A program made the translations under genes and the position numbers. This document shows positions 45,188 through 56,700 of a DNA stretch of 64,000 nucleotides, in pieces (the stretch's first letter is position 1; the number at the start of each line of letters is the position of its first letter). The stretch is from positions 283,032,165 to 283,096,164 of the forward strand of contig CM061142.1 in assembly GCA_030789695.1 (NCBI GenBank), given 5' to 3'. Origin of the DNA: Scilla litardierei. Lineage: Eukaryota; Streptophyta; Magnoliopsida; Asparagales; Asparagaceae. The notes under the pieces are model-generated. The model saw only the letters and a program-made list of their open reading frames with translations. It did no database searches and was not told where the DNA came from.

Positions 45188-46781
45188 TGATGTGTCATAT
45201 TTTACATCATTTTCATATCATATTTCCATCGCATTGCATGTCATCCCCGCGTCCAAATCCCACTTTTTACTGTGATTTTGGTATTTCTGACGATATTTCG
45301 AGTTTTGTAGTATATTTTGAGTTTTCAGGGATTTTGGAGCGATTTGGACCCCCGCCTGGGTTTGGACACATCCGACATGCTCATGAGCTTGTTGGCAGGG
45401 CTCTGGTGGAGTTCTCTACGTTCTCAGAGCTGAAGGAGGAGAAGAAGGAGAAAGAAGAAGGAGACATAGAGAGGCAGCAGCAGCAGGGTGTTTTCCAAGA
45501 AAATGGTCGGCCCGAGCAGCTTCAGCTCGGGCCGAGCCATGACACGCTGAAGGAGCTGCAGATTCGGCCGACGCGGGTCGAGAAGGTCATCTGCTTAGCC
45601 AGATGGTGCGCCCCGAGTAGTCCCCGAGCACACCCTGAGTAGCTGACCGAGTCACCCATTCTGAGCCCGAGCAAGATGCGACGCGGGCCGAACCTCTGCC
45701 TGAGCATATCCGACTCGGGCCGTGTCACATACTCGGCTGGCACTACCTGGGGCATTTTTGGATGATTTTTGAACGCGCAATGTGCGCGATTTTCTGAGCT
45801 GAAGCTCGTGACTACGGGCTGGGCGTTGAGGAGGCTATTCTGAGTTTTGATTTAGGATTTTTTGAGAGAGCTCTAGGGAGAATTTTTTAGGAATATTTTT
45901 GGATTAATTTTGCAGCAAATTCTGGATCGTTAATTGAAGATAATTTTTTTCTGCTTTCTCTGGATTTGTTCTTCGTTCACTCTCACTGTAAGTACTTTTT
46001 AGCCCTAATTTCTTTTGTTGCAAGAAATGTTTTCCTACGCGAATTCAATATTTTCGTGCGTTCCGATCACCATGAGTGAGTAGATCCTCTCTAGGGCCGA
46101 TGGGTGAACCCTAAGATTTTTGGGGAAAATGTAGATCTGGATCCGTACATCGAATTGGGGATCTAAGGTTGTATTTCGGTAGGTCCTACCGAATCCGTAG
46201 ATAACCCGTACTGAGATCATGCCCACGGTCCGTGGAATTGATGTTCTTAAGGGGTATCTAGGGATTCGAATAGGGAAATCGGTGGATCCAATCAGGGCAC
46301 ATGACCATGCCTGGCTCGCGCCTTAAGGGGATCCATCGACGAACTATATCGCTACGTCGATGGCTACCGCCATTGCATCGACGAGAGCCACCGAAATACC
46401 CCCCAATTCTAACCCACGAGAGTGGTACGAATTGGGGGATTAATACCCTAGCCCTAATGCGATGTGAGGAACCTATCCAACATCAACCTCAACGATCCTA
46501 GTGGCGATCCCTAAAGCCCTAGTTCCTTTTATTATATTACACAATAATAATCATCAACCCAAACCTTTCCCTCCGATCGCTACGACACTTCTAGATTTAG
46601 AAATAGACTGCGATTACTACGAACACCATCACCGTCCCTGTGGGATTTGACTATCTTATATACTATAACTCGACATCGTCCGCTTGCGGATTGAACCCGT
46701 AGTCGTAGCCTAGGAGCCATATCACGCCTGGCGATCGTGACACCACCAGGTGGATCATAGGTGTAGATTGCGGGCGCGTCA
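45188..46781 (+). repeat. G3 3' LTR
   Basis: 1,594 bp, TGATGTGTCATATT..GCGCGTCA, followed by TSD GGTAG (46782-46786). CTCGGGCCGAG motifs at about 45508-45730. Confidence 0.95.
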
Positions 46782-46786
46782 GGTAG

Positions 46787-47530
46787 CTAATGAGAAAGAG
46801 CTCGGTCGACTGCTATTTTTCCCCTTTATTATTCTGCTGCCGACTTAAGTCACTCGGTCGAGTGACTTTGGTCACTCGGTCAAGTGAATTTGGTCACTCG
46901 GTCGAGTGACCCAGAACGACAAATTATTATGAATTTTAAGGGTGTAGCTCGGTCGAGTGACTCGACCGAGTGAGATGGGTCACTTGGTCGAGTAGGAAGA
47001 TGAACCAGAGCACCAATTTTAAGATTTCTGCTACAGTCTTCTACTCGGTCAAGTGGATTAGTCATTCGGTTGAGTGAACAAGTCGCTCGATCGAGTGAGG
47101 AGACATCACAAAGCATTAAATTTTCTGGAGATACTTCAGGGGTCCACTCGGTCGAGTGGTATAAATTTACATAGTTGAGATTTTATACTTCCCTGATCAG
47201 TATTCTCACTCGGTCGAGTGATTGTTAACTAGGTCGAGTGAGAATCTCACTCGGTCGAGTGAAGCTAGTTTTTTCAGCTTCAGTTTTCTGTTATTCTCCA
47301 TCTTCTGTCTCGTTTTATTTATTTAATTTCCTCCTCCTTTTCTCATTCAAACTCCTCCATGGCTTGAATCTCCTTCATCATATGTGCTCTTCATTAGGTT
47401 GGCATCCTCATGGTCTTCTCCCTACAGATAAAATGTCGCCCAATATCAGAATTTTTCCTAGATTTTGATCTATCGATTTTTTTGTAAGTTTAAACAAATT
47501 TAAAACTAGGAATGAAATAAAAATAAGATA
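46787..47530 (-). repeat. G4 spacer with CACTCGGTCGAGTG motif array
   Basis: From 46797 to about 47265 roughly a dozen copies of CACTCGGTCGAGTG or one- to three-base variants (CACTCGGTCAAGTG, CATTCGGTTGAGTG) alternate with unrelated short spacers. It occupies the same place between gag-protease and the ATHILA-type ORF as the CTCGGCCCGAG array of G3. From 47265 to 47530 the sequence is AT-rich and noncoding. Confidence 0.85.
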
Positions 47531-48808
47531 GAAATGTCGGGTTGCCTTCCGATAAGCACTCGTTAATGGTATTGAGCTCGACCCCTCATGATTTATGCTC
47601 CGTGCATGATATTCGGCGCATAGGAGATGTGCGTGTCGAATTTGGCTAGGAGACCGGTGGGATTTGAATGCTCAATGGTTTCTTACTTGGTCTCCTCGAG
47701 TGGCGTCTACTTTTTCAAAATGGTGGGAGATGACTCCCAACAAGCTTTGCTTCTAGCCTTTAAAGGCTCTGTGTTCTTCTTCGTTGAAGTTGGAATCTTC
47801 ACAGCTGGCGTGTGTTTTGGATGCTTTCCGGAAGAGAGTTTGCAGAACTCTCTTATCCTCACAACATCAGCGTCATTCTCCTCTTCATCGATGAGAGGGT
47901 CTGGGGTGTCTTCTATTTGGAAACTCTTTTCAGAAATTGGCTTCCCATCGAATTCTTCCATAAGCAATGTTTTCATGGTGTAAGGCGTGGCTTCTTCGAT
48001 GACCTCTTCAAGTAGGTCGACGTAGTCATTCTCTTCAATAGTCGACCGATTCTTCATAGCTCACGGGAGATGGAATTCAACCTCCATATTCCCGATGTTG
48101 AGTGACAACGTTCCTTTCAACACTTCTACAATGACTCCAGCTGTGGCCAAGAATGGGCGCCCAAGAATAAGTGACGTATCTCCAACTTCCTTCACGTCCA
48201 TAATGACGAAGTCACATGGCACATAAAGTCTGCCCGGTATTTGTAATGGCACATTTTCAGCTATCCCAATCGGTCTAGTGATGAGCCCCCCAGCGAGTTG
48301 TATCTTCATATTTGTGGGCTTTAGATCGGTCCCCGTTTCAGCTTCTTGAACATGGTGAGGGGCATGAGACTAACGCTCGCACCCAAATCAACTATAGCTT
48401 TCTGAAGGGGGACTCTGTCTAGTGTGCATGGAATTCTGAAGCTATCGGGGTCCTTAAGCTTCTTCGGCACCTTGTCCTTGTTGACAAACCATGTTCCTTG
48501 TTTGGCTAGTATGATCTTCTCCGTCCTTTTCCATCCCATAATCAAGTCTTTTAGAAACTTTGCATACGTTGGGATCTCAATAATGGCGTCTAGGAACAGG
48601 ATGTTTAGGCAAATGCCTCTCAAGGACTCCAGAACGCGAGCAAAATTTTTCTCCAACTTAACTTTTGCCAATCTTTGAGGAAACAAAGCAGGCGGCACAT
48701 AAACTCTCTCTTTCTATGGCTCATCATATTTAGATTTACCATCTCCATCAAGGGTCATGGTGGGTACTTCAACTTCTTTATCTCCGTCAATCTCAAACGG
48801 AATGGCTT
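47531..48808 (-). pseudogene. G4 gag-protease, protease part
   Basis: Minus strand: PPALFPQRLAKVKLEKNFAR, PTYAKFLKDLIMGWKR, DPDSFRIPCTLDRVP and the active-site-like DLGASVSLMPLTMF (48321-48698). After a frame change near 48310-48320 it continues with PLQIPGRLYVPCDFVIMD and DTSLILGRPFLATAG (48061-48309) and an acidic tail (47707-48057). The conserved post-pol signal, CATGAGGGGTCGAGCTC and then CGAGTGCTTATCGGAAGGCA on the minus strand, follows at 47535-47595 with no RT in between. The same gag-protease-to-signal junction is seen in G3. L1 cuts the upstream side at 48808/48813. Confidence 0.85.
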
Positions 48809-48813
48809 GTTTG

Positions 48814-51800
48814 TGTAACGACGCGATTCCCGAGCCCGTTACTTTTGGATATTTGCGCAGGTCCTGCGGTTAACCAGTGAAAACAAAATAGCCACGATGC
48901 AGAGATGTACAAAAATACCCAAATAGTGTCCAATTATTACATCCATATTGTACAAAAATGGTCCAACAATCGTACATGAAGGAAAGTAAATACAACTGGA
49001 AACAGCTCTGAAAGCTGCAGACTCGTGGTCAAATTCTGGCGCTATTAACTCTAGAGCATCTGCCTCCATATGTACGTCGTCTGCGGTGCCACAGAGAGGG
49101 AACCGTAGGTAAGTCACAACAATTCTAGCAATAGAAATAAAGCAGTGCAAAAGTATGGAACAAGCTATAGTAAACAAAAGATGGTCATGCTGGTGCAAAA
49201 AGTAAGGTAAGAACAGACATGTATATACAAGCAAAAAGTAAAGTACTGGTGGCTGCACAGGTGTGGTAAGTAAGGTGCAAGTAATGCATAAAGTAAAGAT
49301 GATTGTGTAAGTGTAAGAGTAATAACTGTGGCGTGGTATATGGTAGCAACAATGTTTTGACCAATGGGATGGCAATAGTAAGACAACCAGGTTAACAATG
49401 TTTTGACCAATCGGTAATGGGATGACAATAGGTAGTCGTAGTAATACTTAAGAAAAGATGAGCGTCGTTTGGCTATCTAATAGTGTAGGCAGGCCTAATA
49501 ATAAGAAGTCTAATTTAACTTCCAAATCAGCCAGTCAGTCAGGGCTTGAAGGCACAGGTCACTTCAAAGACCGCAGGAACAAGTCCATTGGTTGACCAAC
49601 CCCCTTCCCATTCCTTTCTAGACACTGATTCAGTCGTAATTTAAGACCGCTTATTATTAAACCGTTCTATCACGTTCGAGTAGTCTTGACTTAGTCAATA
49701 GAATAGTCGTATCAAGTTAGTAGTCGTTATAAAAGCAATGGTATCAATTAATTATCAATTAGTGCAACATCAATCAAATTAGTGCATCAGCCTTGGCTCG
49801 AGTGTACAATATGCAACCAGAAGTGCACCCATCCCACGGAGCAACTCGTGGAATATCTACCTACCATCCCCTGCAGGGTGATGGTAAAGCTTACCAAATA
49901 AGGGTGGACCTAGTCACTCCCGCACACTTCGTAGCTCAAGACTACCCCGTATCCCGTGTATTATCATAGTCCAATGTTCATATCAATGTTCGTATCAATA
50001 TGGCTTCATGGGCCCTGGTATCATTCACGATAGTGCAACAGTCTTAGCTCGAGTGTACGATATGCAACCAGAAGTGCACCCATCCCACGGAGCAACTCGT
50101 GGAATATCTACCTACCATCCCCTTCAGGGTGATGGTACAGCTTACCAAATAAGGGTGGACCCGGTCACTCCCGCACACTTCGTAGCTGAAGACTACCCCG
50201 TATCCCGTGTTGTATCACATTTCACATTTATAACTGTATCAGTATCCGTGTCCGTATCCATATCCGTATCCATATCCGAATGGCCTCATAGGCCCATCAT
50301 TTCGTACATCCAACAATGTGTACAACAATGCATCCATCAATGAGTACAACAAATACATATATATGGTATTTACTTGCTGAAAAGTCAAGGCAGAAGCCTC
50401 AACAGAGAATATCAGTCCTGAGCAATGCTTTGAAGTCCAATAACTATGATATCTAATTCCATAAAAGTGCACTATCTCAATTTAGTCCTGAGCAATGCTT
50501 TGAAGTCCAACAACTATGATATCTAATTCCATAAAAGTGTATTATCTCAATTTAGTCCTTTGGTCATTCCACTATTGACTAGTCCTATAGTTAATTAGGT
50601 CTCTAATCATTGGTTCAAGTCAATAGCTGTTCTGAGAATATATATGAGGTCTTAAGTTCATACGAGTACATTATCTAAATTTCTAAAACTAGAATTAGAG
50701 TGACTTACCATCGAGATCGTCGTAGTAAGACGAGGTTGGAACTAGAGCTCAATAAGTTGCTGGTGCATGAGAATTGGTACCCTGCAAACACAAGAACTCA
50801 TCAGCTACAGGCTACCCTATTTCTATGTATTTAATCTGATCGTTTCGATTTTATAATCGATTGAAACGTCGTCAAAAACTGTTCTAAATTTTTCTATAGG
50901 CTAGATATGATAAAAATAATTTTACTGTAGGAGAAAATATTTTTATGAAGTTTATAGTAATTTTTATAATTTTTAATAGCTTAAAATCAATTTAAAAACT
51001 AATTTTTAATTAAGTATGTAATTATTCAATAATTTCTCATGGATGCAATTTGTATCGGAAAGTCGTAAATAAGCTGTCAAAATGACCGTCTCGAAGAGTA
51101 ATTTAACATATATTTTTATCACATATCGGTTTACGTGAAAATAGCAAGTTACTGAATTTTGAATGAAAATAACCTATTTAATTTGTAGGCTTAAAAATTA
51201 TTTCTGGACAAACTAAGCGTCCGATTGAGATGAAACTAATGCCATTGGGTCCAGAATGTCATTTCTGATTTTCTGAAGCAAGTTTTGTATTTTTCTGACT
51301 TATATATTATTTATTATTAATTTAAAACCATTAAAACCTATTTAATAATTTTTTAATACGTGTTTTATTACGAAAATACGTATTCGTATACGTATTTGAT
51401 ACTAACATACCCCCTTTCGCTTTGTAAGCTGCATGGAGCGCTCTCCGACGTTGGACATCAACGGCTTGGGGGAGTTCGGAGGCAGACCGGGCGGCGAGGT
51501 CCGTGGCGGCGAGCGTCAGTGCGAGGAGACTCCGGCAGCAGTGGGTGGAGACGAGGGATCTGTGGCGGGTACGGCGTGGAGTGGCAGGCGGGGGTATGGC
51601 TTCTCGTCGGAAGGAGGGAGCTCGGGGTCGAAGCTCGACGGCGTGGCCTTGCGGCGAGAGGCGCTCGTGGAGACGTCGGAGCATCGCTGCGGGAACGTCG
51701 GAGTTGATGGCGGCCTCGGTGACGTGCACGACGACAGGGGCTCCGGCGGTAGCGAGGGGAGAGGAGGTGAGTTCGGAGCTGTTCGGGGCTCCGGGGGTGG

Positions 51801-52881
51801 TCTGGCGGCGTCTCAGATGTTGGGCGGATCTCCGAGGGCGCTCCGTGGGGGTCGGACGACGACGAGCATGGGTCGAAGGCGAGGCGGCGGACACGGCTCC
51901 GAGGTGGCGTGGTCAGACGGCGAGCGGAGCTTCGAGCTCGAAGGTGGTGGTCGAGCAGCGTAGCGCCGCTGGGTTGGAGGAGAGACAGAAGAGAGAGAAA
52001 GCGAGTGACAGAGAGGGTGAGAGAGAGGGCTGAGAGAGTGTGTATGACTTGATGAAGATGGGTTCCGCATGGGTTCAAGCGGGCTTTGGGGTTTTTGCCT
52101 GAGGGAAGATATGTTAGTAGTATTTTTATAGGTTAAATAAATTAATACTAAATTAGTATTAGTTGGTATTTAGTCAAGGGTAATTAATAGGTTGGGTGGG
52201 TAATTAATGAAACTTTAGACTAAATATTAAATAAGTTAGACTAAGTTAGGAAACTTTTGTGAGATGTCTAAACGTGTTAGGCATTGGGGTTAATAGTAAT
52301 TAGTAACTAGGTTAATGTAATTAAAAGAGGTTAAAAGTCATTAGTAAAAAAAATCTTTTTGTAACGAAATTACGATTTTGCCCCTACTAGTAAACGTGTC
52401 TGAAAAATTACGAAAACATACCCACGGGATCATATCGTCACGAGAATCGCGAATACGAAGTCCGATTCACGGTTTGAGCTATGGAAATACGAGTTGTGGG
52501 CCATAATGTTTAGGAAGCGGGTTTACGGGTTTTCTACTGATTTGTCGTCAGAAAATTACGAAATTAAGGTGGAAAGCTCCAAATGATCATTGAATGTTAC
52601 TGTTAAAGTTTGAAATCGTTTTGATGATGTTTGTATGGAAAATAAATTCATTAAGTCAAAACGGTAATAACTGAAAAGGAATTTTATCAGAAATGTTTTG
52701 AGTATTTGATGAAATCCGATCTTACTAAAATACTCCATAACTAGTCTGGTACTTCAAAATATTTTTATAAGAAATTTTTGAAATCAGTAAAACTTCTGAC
52801 AAACCATTATAAAATAGTTTAAAAATTGAAAAATTGGTCAAATACGTAAATAGTTTGTCTTGATGAAAACAGGCCGTTACA
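48814..52881 (-). repeat. L1 left LTR (3' LTR in element sense)
   Basis: 4,068 bp. Internal structure: a segment with CTCGAGTGTACRATATGCA duplicated 251 bases apart (49797 and 50048), a TATCCG/TATCCA hexamer run (about 50232-50280), a 70-base tandem duplication of AGTCCTGAGCAATGCTTTGA (50413 and 50483), a GC-rich island at about 51430-51960, and a minus-strand TATA (TATAAAAATA) at 52121-52130. ORFs in the island are compositional. Confidence 0.93.
51430..52030 (-). promoter_or_regulatory. GC-rich, CpG-rich island downstream of the L1 LTR TATA box
   Basis: In element sense this follows TATAAAAATA (52121-52130) and a CTCTCT-rich initiator-like patch (about 51980-52035), so it would be the transcribed leader. 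It is markedly richer in GC and CpG than the surrounding AT-rich LTR. The second copy is at about 56345-56945 with its TATA at 57039-57048. Confidence 0.55.
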
Positions 52882-53729
52882 TCCTACCCTCCTTAAAATA
52901 ATTCCGTCCTCGGAATTTAAAAATCTTTTTGAAATAGATAATTGATGTTATGAAGAAACTCAAGCAAATAAATGATAGAAAAGATAGTAATCTAGTAAAA
53001 TAGGTTGTAAATAACATGAAATATAATGTGATATCATAGCATCAAGAAAACAAGAGATTTTATGTATGAATATATAGTATTGACATCACCATAGCTTCCG
53101 TAACTAGTCTCAAGTCAAAATAGGTTTAGATAGAAGAAGATGATGAGTTCAAGAAAGACGAAGAAGTATTGGCATCAGTTTAGACGTCTCGGTTTGGTTC
53201 GTCTTAACACCATTCTCAAATACTTCTGAGCGTCATTCGCTTCGCTTCCATTGTCGAACTCGAACTTTCAGTGATCAAAAATCGAATGCTACCCTCCTCA
53301 AAATAGACGTGGCTAGAGTATGGGTGGGCTAAGCATGACTACAAATACTCCAAGACTAAGTAGGACAATCGAGTGGTCAGTACCAACTGAAGGATGGGTG
53401 ATGATGAATGAAGTGGGTAGATAGTTCAACCTATAAAAATCACTCTAACTGCTAGCAAAAGAGATTACTGGGGAAGGCATATCCAAAGAATGTGACACGA
53501 ATTCCTACATAAGGGTTAAGAATTCAAAGGAAGCGATGAGGATGAAGGAAGATCAAGGAAGACCTAATGAAGATGGTAATAAGGACGCTTCACCCGTATA
53601 TCTAATACAGGTGAACACTCGAGACATCTTGTACTCGAGGATTCTATTTGAGTATTTTATACGGTACACCCTGATCTTGCTATATTGTTCATGAGGTAGG
53701 TAGCGTGGACCTGCATGGGCCACCAAAGC
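52882..53729 (-). other. L1 interior
   Basis: 848 bp without recognisable coding sequence. A minus-strand polypurine tract lies at its left end (52882-52895). At its right end the minus strand reads GCTTTGGTGGCCCATGCAGG next to the LTR; a primer site could start at TGGTGGCC, but I cannot match it to a plant tRNA. Confidence 0.7.
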
Positions 53730-56700
53730 TGTAACGACCCGATTACCGGGCCCGTTACTTTTGGATATTTGCGCAGGTCCTGCGGTTAACCAGTGAAAAC
53801 AAAATAGCCACGATGCAGAGATGTACAAAAATACCCAAATAGTGTCCAATTATTACATCCATATTGTACAAAAATGGTCCAACAATCGTACATGAAGGAA
53901 AGTAAATACAGCTGGAAACAGCTCTGAAAGCTGCAGACTCGTGGTCAAATTCTGGCGCTATTAACTCTAGAGCATCTGCCTCCATATGTACGTCGTCTGC
54001 GGTGCCACAGAGAGGGAACCGTAGGTAAGTCACAACAATTCTAGCAATAGAAATAAAGCAGTGCAAAAGTATGGAACAAGCTATAGTAAACAAAAGATGG
54101 TCATGCTGGTGCAAAAAGTAAGGTAAGAACAGACATGTATATACAAGCAAAAAGTAAAGTACTGGTGGCTGCACAGGTGTGGTAAGTAAGGTGCAAGTAA
54201 TGCATAAAGTAAAGATGACTGTGTAAGTGTAAGAGTAATAACTGTGGCGTGGTATATGGTAGCAACAATGTTTTGACCAATGGGATGGCAATAGTAAGAC
54301 AACCCGGTTAACAATGTTTTGACCAATCGGTAATGAGATGATAATAGGTAGTCGTAGTAATACTTAAGAAAAGATGAGCGTCGTTTGGCTATCTAATAGT
54401 GTAGGCAGGCCTAATAATAAGAAGTCTAACTTAACTTCTAAATCAGCCAGTCAGTCAGGGCTTGAAGGCACAGGTCACTTCAAAGACCGCAGGAACAAGT
54501 CCATTGGTTGACCAACCCCCTTCCCATTCCTTTCTAGACACTGATTCAGTCGTAATTTAAGACCGCTTATTATTAAACCGTTCTATCACGTTCGAGTAGT
54601 CTTGACTTAGTCAATAGAATAGTCGTATCAAGTTAGTAGTCGTTATAAAAGTAATGGTATCAATTAAGTATCAATTAGTGCAACATCAATCAAATTAGTG
54701 CATCAGCCTTGGCTCGAGTGTACAATATGCACCCAGAAGTGCACCCATCCCACGAAGCAACTCGTGGAATATCTACCTACCATCCCCTGCAGGGTGATGG
54801 TAAAGCTTACCAAATAAGGGTGGACCCAGTCACTCCCACACACTTCGTAGCTCAAGACTACCCCGTATTCCGTGTATTATCATAGTCCAATGTTCATATC
54901 AGTGTTCGTATCAATATGGCCTCATGGGCCCTGGTATCATTTACGCTAGTGCAACAGTCTTAGCTCGAGTGTACGATATGCAACCAGAAGTGCACCCATC
55001 CCACGGAGCAACTCGTGGAATATCTACCTATTATCCCCTTCAGGGTGATGGTACAGCTTACCAAATAAGGGTGGACCCGGTCACTCCCGCACACTTCGTA
55101 GCTGAAGACTACCCCGTATCCCGTGTTGTATCACATTTCACATTTATAACTGTATCAGTATCTGTGTCCGTATCCATATCTGTATCCATATCCGAATGGC
55201 CTCATAGGCCCATCATTTCGTACATCCAACAATGTGTACAACAATGCATCCATCAATGAGTACAACAAATACATATAAATGGTATTTACTTGCTGAAAAG
55301 TCAAGGCAGAAGCCTCAACAGAGAATATCAGTCCTGAGCAATGCTTTGAAGTCCAACAACTATGATATCTAATTCCATAAAAGTGCACTATCTCAATTTA
55401 GTACTGAGCAATGCTTTGAAGTCCAACAACTATGATATCTAATTCCATAAAAGTACACTATCTCAATTTAGTCCTTTGGTCATTCCACTATTGACTAGTC
55501 CTATAGTTAATTAGGTCTCTAATCATTGGTTCAAGTCAATAGCTGTTCTGAGAATATATATGAAGTCCTAAGTTCATACGAGTACACTATCTAAATTTCT
55601 AAAACTAGAATTAGAGTGACTTACCATCGAGATCGTCGTAGTAAGACGAGGTTGGAGCTAGAGCTCAATAAGATGCTGGTGCACGAGAATTGGTACCCTG
55701 CAAACACAAAAACTCATCAGCTACAGGCTACCATATTTCTATTTATTTAATCTGAATGTTTCGATTTTATAATCGATTGAAACGTCGTCAAAAACTGTTC
55801 TAAATTTTTCTATAAGCTAGATATGATAAAAATAATTTTACTGTAGGAGAAAATATTTTTCTGAAGTTTATAGTAATTTTTATAATTTTTAATAGCTTAA
55901 AATCAATTTAAAAACTAATTTTTAATTAAGTACGTAATTATTCAATAATTTCTCATGGATGCAATCTGTATCGGAAAGTCGTAAATAAGCTGTCAAAATG
56001 ACCGTCTCGAAGAGTACTTTAACATATATTTTTATCACATATCGGTTTACGTGAAAATAGCAAGTTATTGATTTTTGAATGAAAATAACCTATTTAACTT
56101 GTAGGCTTAAAAATTATTTCTGGATAAACTAAGCGTCCGATTGAGATGAAACTAGTGCCATTGGGTCCAGAATGTCATTTCTGATTTTCTGAAGCATGTT
56201 TTGTATTTTTCTGACTTATATATTATTTATTATTAATTTAAAACCATTAAAACCTATTTAATAATTTTTTAATACGTGTTTTATTACGAAAATACATATT
56301 CGTATACGTATTTGATACTAACATACCCCCTTTCGCTTTGTAAGCTGCATGGAGCGCTCTCCGACGTTGGACGACAACGGCTTAGGGGAGTTCAGAGGCA
56401 GACCGGGCGGCGAGGTCCGTGGCGGCGAGCGTCGGTGCGAGGAGACTCCGGCAGCGGTGGGTGGAGAGGAGGGAGCTATGGCGGGTACGGCGTGGAGTGG
56501 CAGGCGGGGGTATGGCTTCTCGTCGGAAGGAGGGAGCTCGGGGTCGAAGCTCGACGGCGTGGCCTTACGGCGAGAGGCGCTCGTGGAGACGTCGGAGCAT
56601 CGCTGCGGGAACGTCGGAGTTGATGGCGGCCTCGGCGACGTGCACAACGACAGGGGCTCCGGCGGTAGCGAGGGGAGAGGAGGTGAGGTCGGAGCTGTTC

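Larger units (their letters stand above)
35254..46781 (+). mobile_element. G3: complete pol-less Athila-like Ty3/gypsy element
   Basis: 11,528 bp, plus strand, LTRs 35254-36848 (1,595 bp) and 45188-46781 (1,594 bp), TGATGTG..GCGCGTCA, TSD GGTAG at 35249-35253 and 46782-46786. Order: tRNA-Asp-type primer site, gag-protease in one frame with three stops, a conserved TTATTGGGAGGCAACCCAAT signal, a spacer with CTCGGCCCGAG motifs, an ATHILA-type ORF, a long 3' noncoding region, polypurine tract. No reverse transcriptase, RNase H or integrase is present between protease and spacer. It sits in the motif spacer of G4, in opposite orientation. G4 has the same architecture. Confidence 0.95.

Noticed and set aside
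48839..49428. Hydrophobic Cys/His/Leu-rich ORF (178 codons) in the L1 LTR, repeated at 53755-54291
   Set aside because: Present in both LTRs only because they are copies; no promoter context, and AT/GT-rich composition explains the hydrophobic translation. A check of frame conservation in other L1 copies would settle it.
51331..52078. Arg/Ser/Pro- and Gly-rich ORFs on both strands in the L1 LTR (and copy at 56276-56988)
   Set aside because: They overlap on both strands in a GC-rich island, have no recognisable domain and differ in frame use between the two LTR copies.
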